Positions 32,670 through 34,673 of a stretch of 34,673 bases of DNA are shown here, piece by piece; position 1 is the stretch's first letter, and every line of letters begins with the position of its first letter. The position numbers were made by a program, and so were the translations under genes. Origin of the DNA: Streptomyces coryli (GTDB taxonomy: Bacteria > Actinomycetota > Actinomycetes > Streptomycetales > Streptomycetaceae); contig NZ_JAAKZV010000065.1 of NCBI RefSeq assembly GCF_011044975.1, positions 1 through 34,673 on the forward strand, read 5' to 3'. Under the pieces are notes generated by a model. It did no database searches. It was not told the origin of the DNA and was given only the letters and a program-made list of their open reading frames with translations.

Positions 32670-34289
32670 ATGACCAGCACCGGCAGCGGGGGCCGTACTC
32701 CCCGCAAACGCCCCACGCGCTCCCGCGGATCGGCGCCGCGCAAGCGTGCCGCGAAGCCCTCGGGGCAGGGCGGGGGAGCGGCGCCGGCGAGCGGCGACTT
32801 CGCCGTTCCCGAGTCAACGCCCCCCGCGCTGCCGCCCGTCGAGAATTTCGCGGACCTCGGCCTGCCCGCCGCGCTGCTGAAGGCGCTCGCGGCGCAGAGC
32901 GTAACGGAGCCCTTCCCGATCCAGGCCGCGACACTGCCGAACGCGCTGGCCGGCCGCGATGTCCTGGGCCGCGGCCGGACCGGCTCCGGCAAGACGCTCG
33001 CCTTCGGGCTTGCGGTCCTCGCGCTCACCGCGGGGAAGCGGGCGGAGCCGCGGGCTCCGCTCGCGCTCGTGCTGGTCCCGACGCGCGAGCTGGCGCAGCA
33101 GGTGACCGACGCCCTCACGCCGTACGCGACCGCCGTGAACCTGAAGCTGACCACGGTCGTCGGCGGCCTGTCGATCACCAAGCAGGCATCCGCGCTGCGC
33201 CGCGGCGCCGAGGTGCTGGTGGCCACGCCGGGGCGGCTCGCCGACCTCATCGAGCGGGGCGACTGCCGACTGGGCGACGTCGGCATCACGGTGCTGGACG
33301 AGGCCGACCAGATGGCCGACATGGGCTTTCTGCCGCAGGTGACGAAGCTGCTCAAGCAGGTGCGTCCCGGCGGTCAGCGGCTGCTGTTCTCCGCCACCCT
33401 GGACCGCAATATCGACCGGCTGGTCAAGCAGTTCCTGACCGATCCGGTGACGCACTCGGTGGACCCGTCGGCCGCCAGTGTGACGACGATGGACCACCAC
33501 GTGCTCTACGTGGCCGACCCCACCGACAAGCGCGCGGTGGCCACCCGGATCGCGGCCCGCGAGGGGCGGGTCATCCTCTTCCTGCACACGAAGCGCTCCG
33601 TGGACCGCTTCACCAAGCGGCTGCTGGCCAGCGGCGTACGGGCCGCGCCGCTGCACGGCGGCCGCTCCCAGCCGCAGCGCAACCGGACGCTCGACCAGTT
33701 CAAGAGCGGCCAGGTGACGGTGCTGGTCGCGACCAATGTCGCGGCCCGGGGCATTCACGTCGACGCCCTCGACCTGGTGGTGAACGTCGACCCGCCGAAG
33801 GACCACAAGGACTACCTCCACCGCGGCGGCCGCACCGCCCGGGCCGGCGAGTCCGGCAGCGTGGTCACGCTGGTGCTGCCGGAGGAGAAGCGCGACATGG
33901 CGCGGCTGATGTCGGACGCGGGCATTACGCCGCAGACGGCCCGGGTCACGTCGAGCGACCCGGAACTGGCCCGTATCACCGGAGCCCGGGAACCCTCCGG
34001 CGTGGCGGTCACGATGGAGCCGGCCCAGCCGCAGCCACAGCGAAAGCCGAAGGCGCGGGCGAAGCCCCAGTCGAAGCCTCAGTCGAAGCCTCAATCGAAG
34101 CCCAAGGCCAAACCGGCGGCAGCGGACAAATCAAAGCCGACCGGGAGCCCGCGCAAGAAGTCCCCCGCGTCCGCCCAGCCCCAGCGCCGCCGCACCAAAA
34201 CAACCCAGTCCGACACCGCCGCCGGCGGCAACCGCACCCGCCAGCCCCGCAAGACCGACGGCGCCCGGCGGCCACGCCGGGCGGCCTGA
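32670..34289 (+). CDS. DEAD-box RNA helicase with basic Lys/Pro/Gln-rich tails
   Basis: A 539-residue ATP-dependent RNA helicase. A basic, disordered N terminus (about 1-45) leads to the core. Motifs in order: F-(x)-L plus Q motif EPFPIQAATLP, motif I GRTGSGKT, Ia PTRELAQQV, Ib TPGRL, II DEAD, III SAT, IV ILFLHTKRS, V ATNVAARGIHVDALD, VI HRGGRTARAG (the usual Ile and second Gly are Gly and Ala). The C terminus (about 435-539) is a Lys/Arg/Pro-rich RNA-binding tail. It probably remodels RNA in ribosome assembly or cold adaptation. Start ATG 32670 has AGGAAGG upstream; the frame is open upstream without family similarity. A 12-bp repeat lies in the tail. Confidence 0.95.
   Translation: MTSTGSGGRTPRKRPTRSRGSAPRKRAAKPSGQGGGAAPASGDFAVPESTPPALPPVENFADLGLPAALLKALAAQSVTEPFPIQAATLPNALAGRDVLGRGRTGSGKTLAFGLAVLALTAGKRAEPRAPLALVLVPTRELAQQVTDALTPYATAVNLKLTTVVGGLSITKQASALRRGAEVLVATPGRLADLIERGDCRLGDVGITVLDEADQMADMGFLPQVTKLLKQVRPGGQRLLFSATLDRNIDRLVKQFLTDPVTHSVDPSAASVTTMDHHVLYVADPTDKRAVATRIAAREGRVILFLHTKRSVDRFTKRLLASGVRAAPLHGGRSQPQRNRTLDQFKSGQVTVLVATNVAARGIHVDALDLVVNVDPPKDHKDYLHRGGRTARAGESGSVVTLVLPEEKRDMARLMSDAGITPQTARVTSSDPELARITGAREPSGVAVTMEPAQPQPQRKPKARAKPQSKPQSKPQSKPKAKPAAADKSKPTGSPRKKSPASAQPQRRRTKTTQSDTAAGGNRTRQPRKTDGARRPRRAA
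34061..34108 (+). repeat. Four 12-bp in-frame repeats in the helicase tail
   Basis: Four near-identical 12-bp units (GAAGCCTCAGTC type) encode a Lys-Pro-Gln-Ser repeat in the basic C-terminal tail. The unit keeps the reading frame, so copy-number change would alter only tail length. Confidence 0.85.
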
Positions 34290-34307
34290 TCCTGACACTG
34301 CGGCCGG

Positions 34308-34505
34308 TCAGCGGCGCCGCCACCAGCGGCGAGGGCGGCTGAAGAACCACCCGGCGGGCGGCTCGTCCGCCCGCCACGGCTGCGGCTCGGGCGCCCGCCC
34401 CTGCCGCCGCCAGCGGGCGGCCAGCATGCGGCTCCGGGCGGACGGCTCGGTGACCGTCGCCGCCTGAATGAATTCGTCGTCGAGTACGGGATTGTCATCG
34501 CTCAT
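34308..34505 (-). CDS. Short Trp/Arg-rich protein of unknown function
   Basis: A 65-residue protein with an acidic N terminus (MSDDNPVLDDEFIQAATV), a central SARSRMLAARWRRQG and a Trp/Arg-rich end (PQPWRADEPPAGWFF, RRWWRRR). I recall similar short proteins as conserved in Streptomyces but know no function; membrane or nucleic-acid contact by the C terminus is possible. The ATG at 34505 has AGGAGG 11 bases upstream; a GTG at 34517 would overlap that site. It converges on the helicase gene with an 18-bp gap. The promoter region upstream is AT-richer than the rest. Confidence 0.72.
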   Translation of the reverse strand: MSDDNPVLDDEFIQAATVTEPSARSRMLAARWRRQGRAPEPQPWRADEPPAGWFFSRPRRWWRRR

Positions 34506-34531
34506 GTGACGTGACACCTCCTGACCGTCTT

Positions 34532-34559
34532 AACGCATGAATTCCCCTTTTGCGTTCCC
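34532..34559 (-). promoter_or_regulatory. Possible ECF sigma-type promoter of the short-protein gene
   Basis: On the minus strand GGGAAC (34559-34554) is followed after 18 bp by CGTT (34535-34532), resembling GGAAT-N18-GTT type promoters recognised by SigR-like ECF factors, though the spacing is one base long. GAATTCCC also recurs in this region (34539-34546 and 34591-34598). Confidence 0.3.
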
Positions 34560-34612
34560 GTGCCGGAAAGTGAATCGGGCCGCATGTGTTGAATTCCCGT
34601 AAAGAGAAATGC

Positions 34613-34673
34613 TCAGCGCCCGGTATTGTCCTGCCGGCATTGCAGATAGAGGTGGGGCTCGGGGGTGGCGTCG
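34613..34673 (-). CDS. 3' end of a gene cut by the window edge
   Basis: A minus-strand frame open from the window edge ends with TGA at 34615-34613. Its last residues (DATPEPHLYLQCRQDNTGR) have the codon bias and composition of coding sequence here. Too short to identify; the rest lies outside the window. Confidence 0.35.
   Translation of the reverse strand, partial: DATPEPHLYLQCRQDNTGR

Overview
The window is very GC-rich, with strong third-position G/C bias, GTG starts, four-base ATGA/GTGA gene overlaps and many Tat or Sec secreted proteins. Together with the S-adenosyl methyltransferase family PF04672, a GH10 xylanase with a ricin-type lectin domain and OmpR/histidine kinase pairs, this points to a chromosome segment of Streptomyces or a close relative. 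I saw no rRNA, tRNA, transposase, integrase or CRISPR array.

Layout. 1-3433: a Tat-secreted amidohydrolase with a GntR/FCD regulator, then a methyltransferase divergent from a MerR regulator. 3416-4850: a lower-GC patch with a deoxyribosyltransferase-like small protein, a small membrane protein, a 277-bp stretch without a gene, and an ACT-domain protein. 4936-7129: a lipoprotein and a polytopic membrane protein. 7244-13968: a conserved-looking block holding a cytochrome b561-like/molybdopterin oxidoreductase fusion, a small membrane protein, a tightly coupled GT2 - DUF2064 - methyltransferase operon, a two-component system and an NAD-dependent sugar epimerase. 14057-15540: an SDR and a double VOC protein. 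15789-20729: secreted hydrolases (GH10 xylanase, M28 peptidase), an epoxide hydrolase and a secreted EEP-family nuclease or phosphatase. 20802-24888: a PF04672 methyltransferase, two tandem secreted beta-propeller-like proteins and a second, paralogous EEP protein. 25024-30993: a compact three-gene nonribosomal peptide synthetase operon. 31004-34673: cyanase divergent from a formate/nitrite-type channel, a DEAD-box helicase, a short tryptophan-rich protein and the 3' edge of another gene.

The most interesting system is the NRPS operon: a free-standing carrier protein, a free-standing adenylation enzyme, and a C-A-T-reductase synthetase, joined by overlapping stop and start codons. My reading of the second A-domain pocket is almost the classic proline code, and the first resembles valine codes. 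The reductase should release the chain as an aldehyde, so the expected product is an aliphatic-aminoacyl-prolinal or the bicyclic imine (pyrrolopyrazinone type) it would close to. The split layout parallels the tilivalline/pyrrolobenzodiazepine synthetases (free A, free T, C-A-T-R with proline), but the first A domain keeps the Asp that binds an alpha-amine and no anthranilate genes are present. Several palindromes and a 10-bp hairpin lie in its leader. Secondary candidates are the membrane protein/deoxyribosyltransferase-like pair at 3416-4333 and the duplicated secreted EEP plus beta-propeller locus at 19887-24888.
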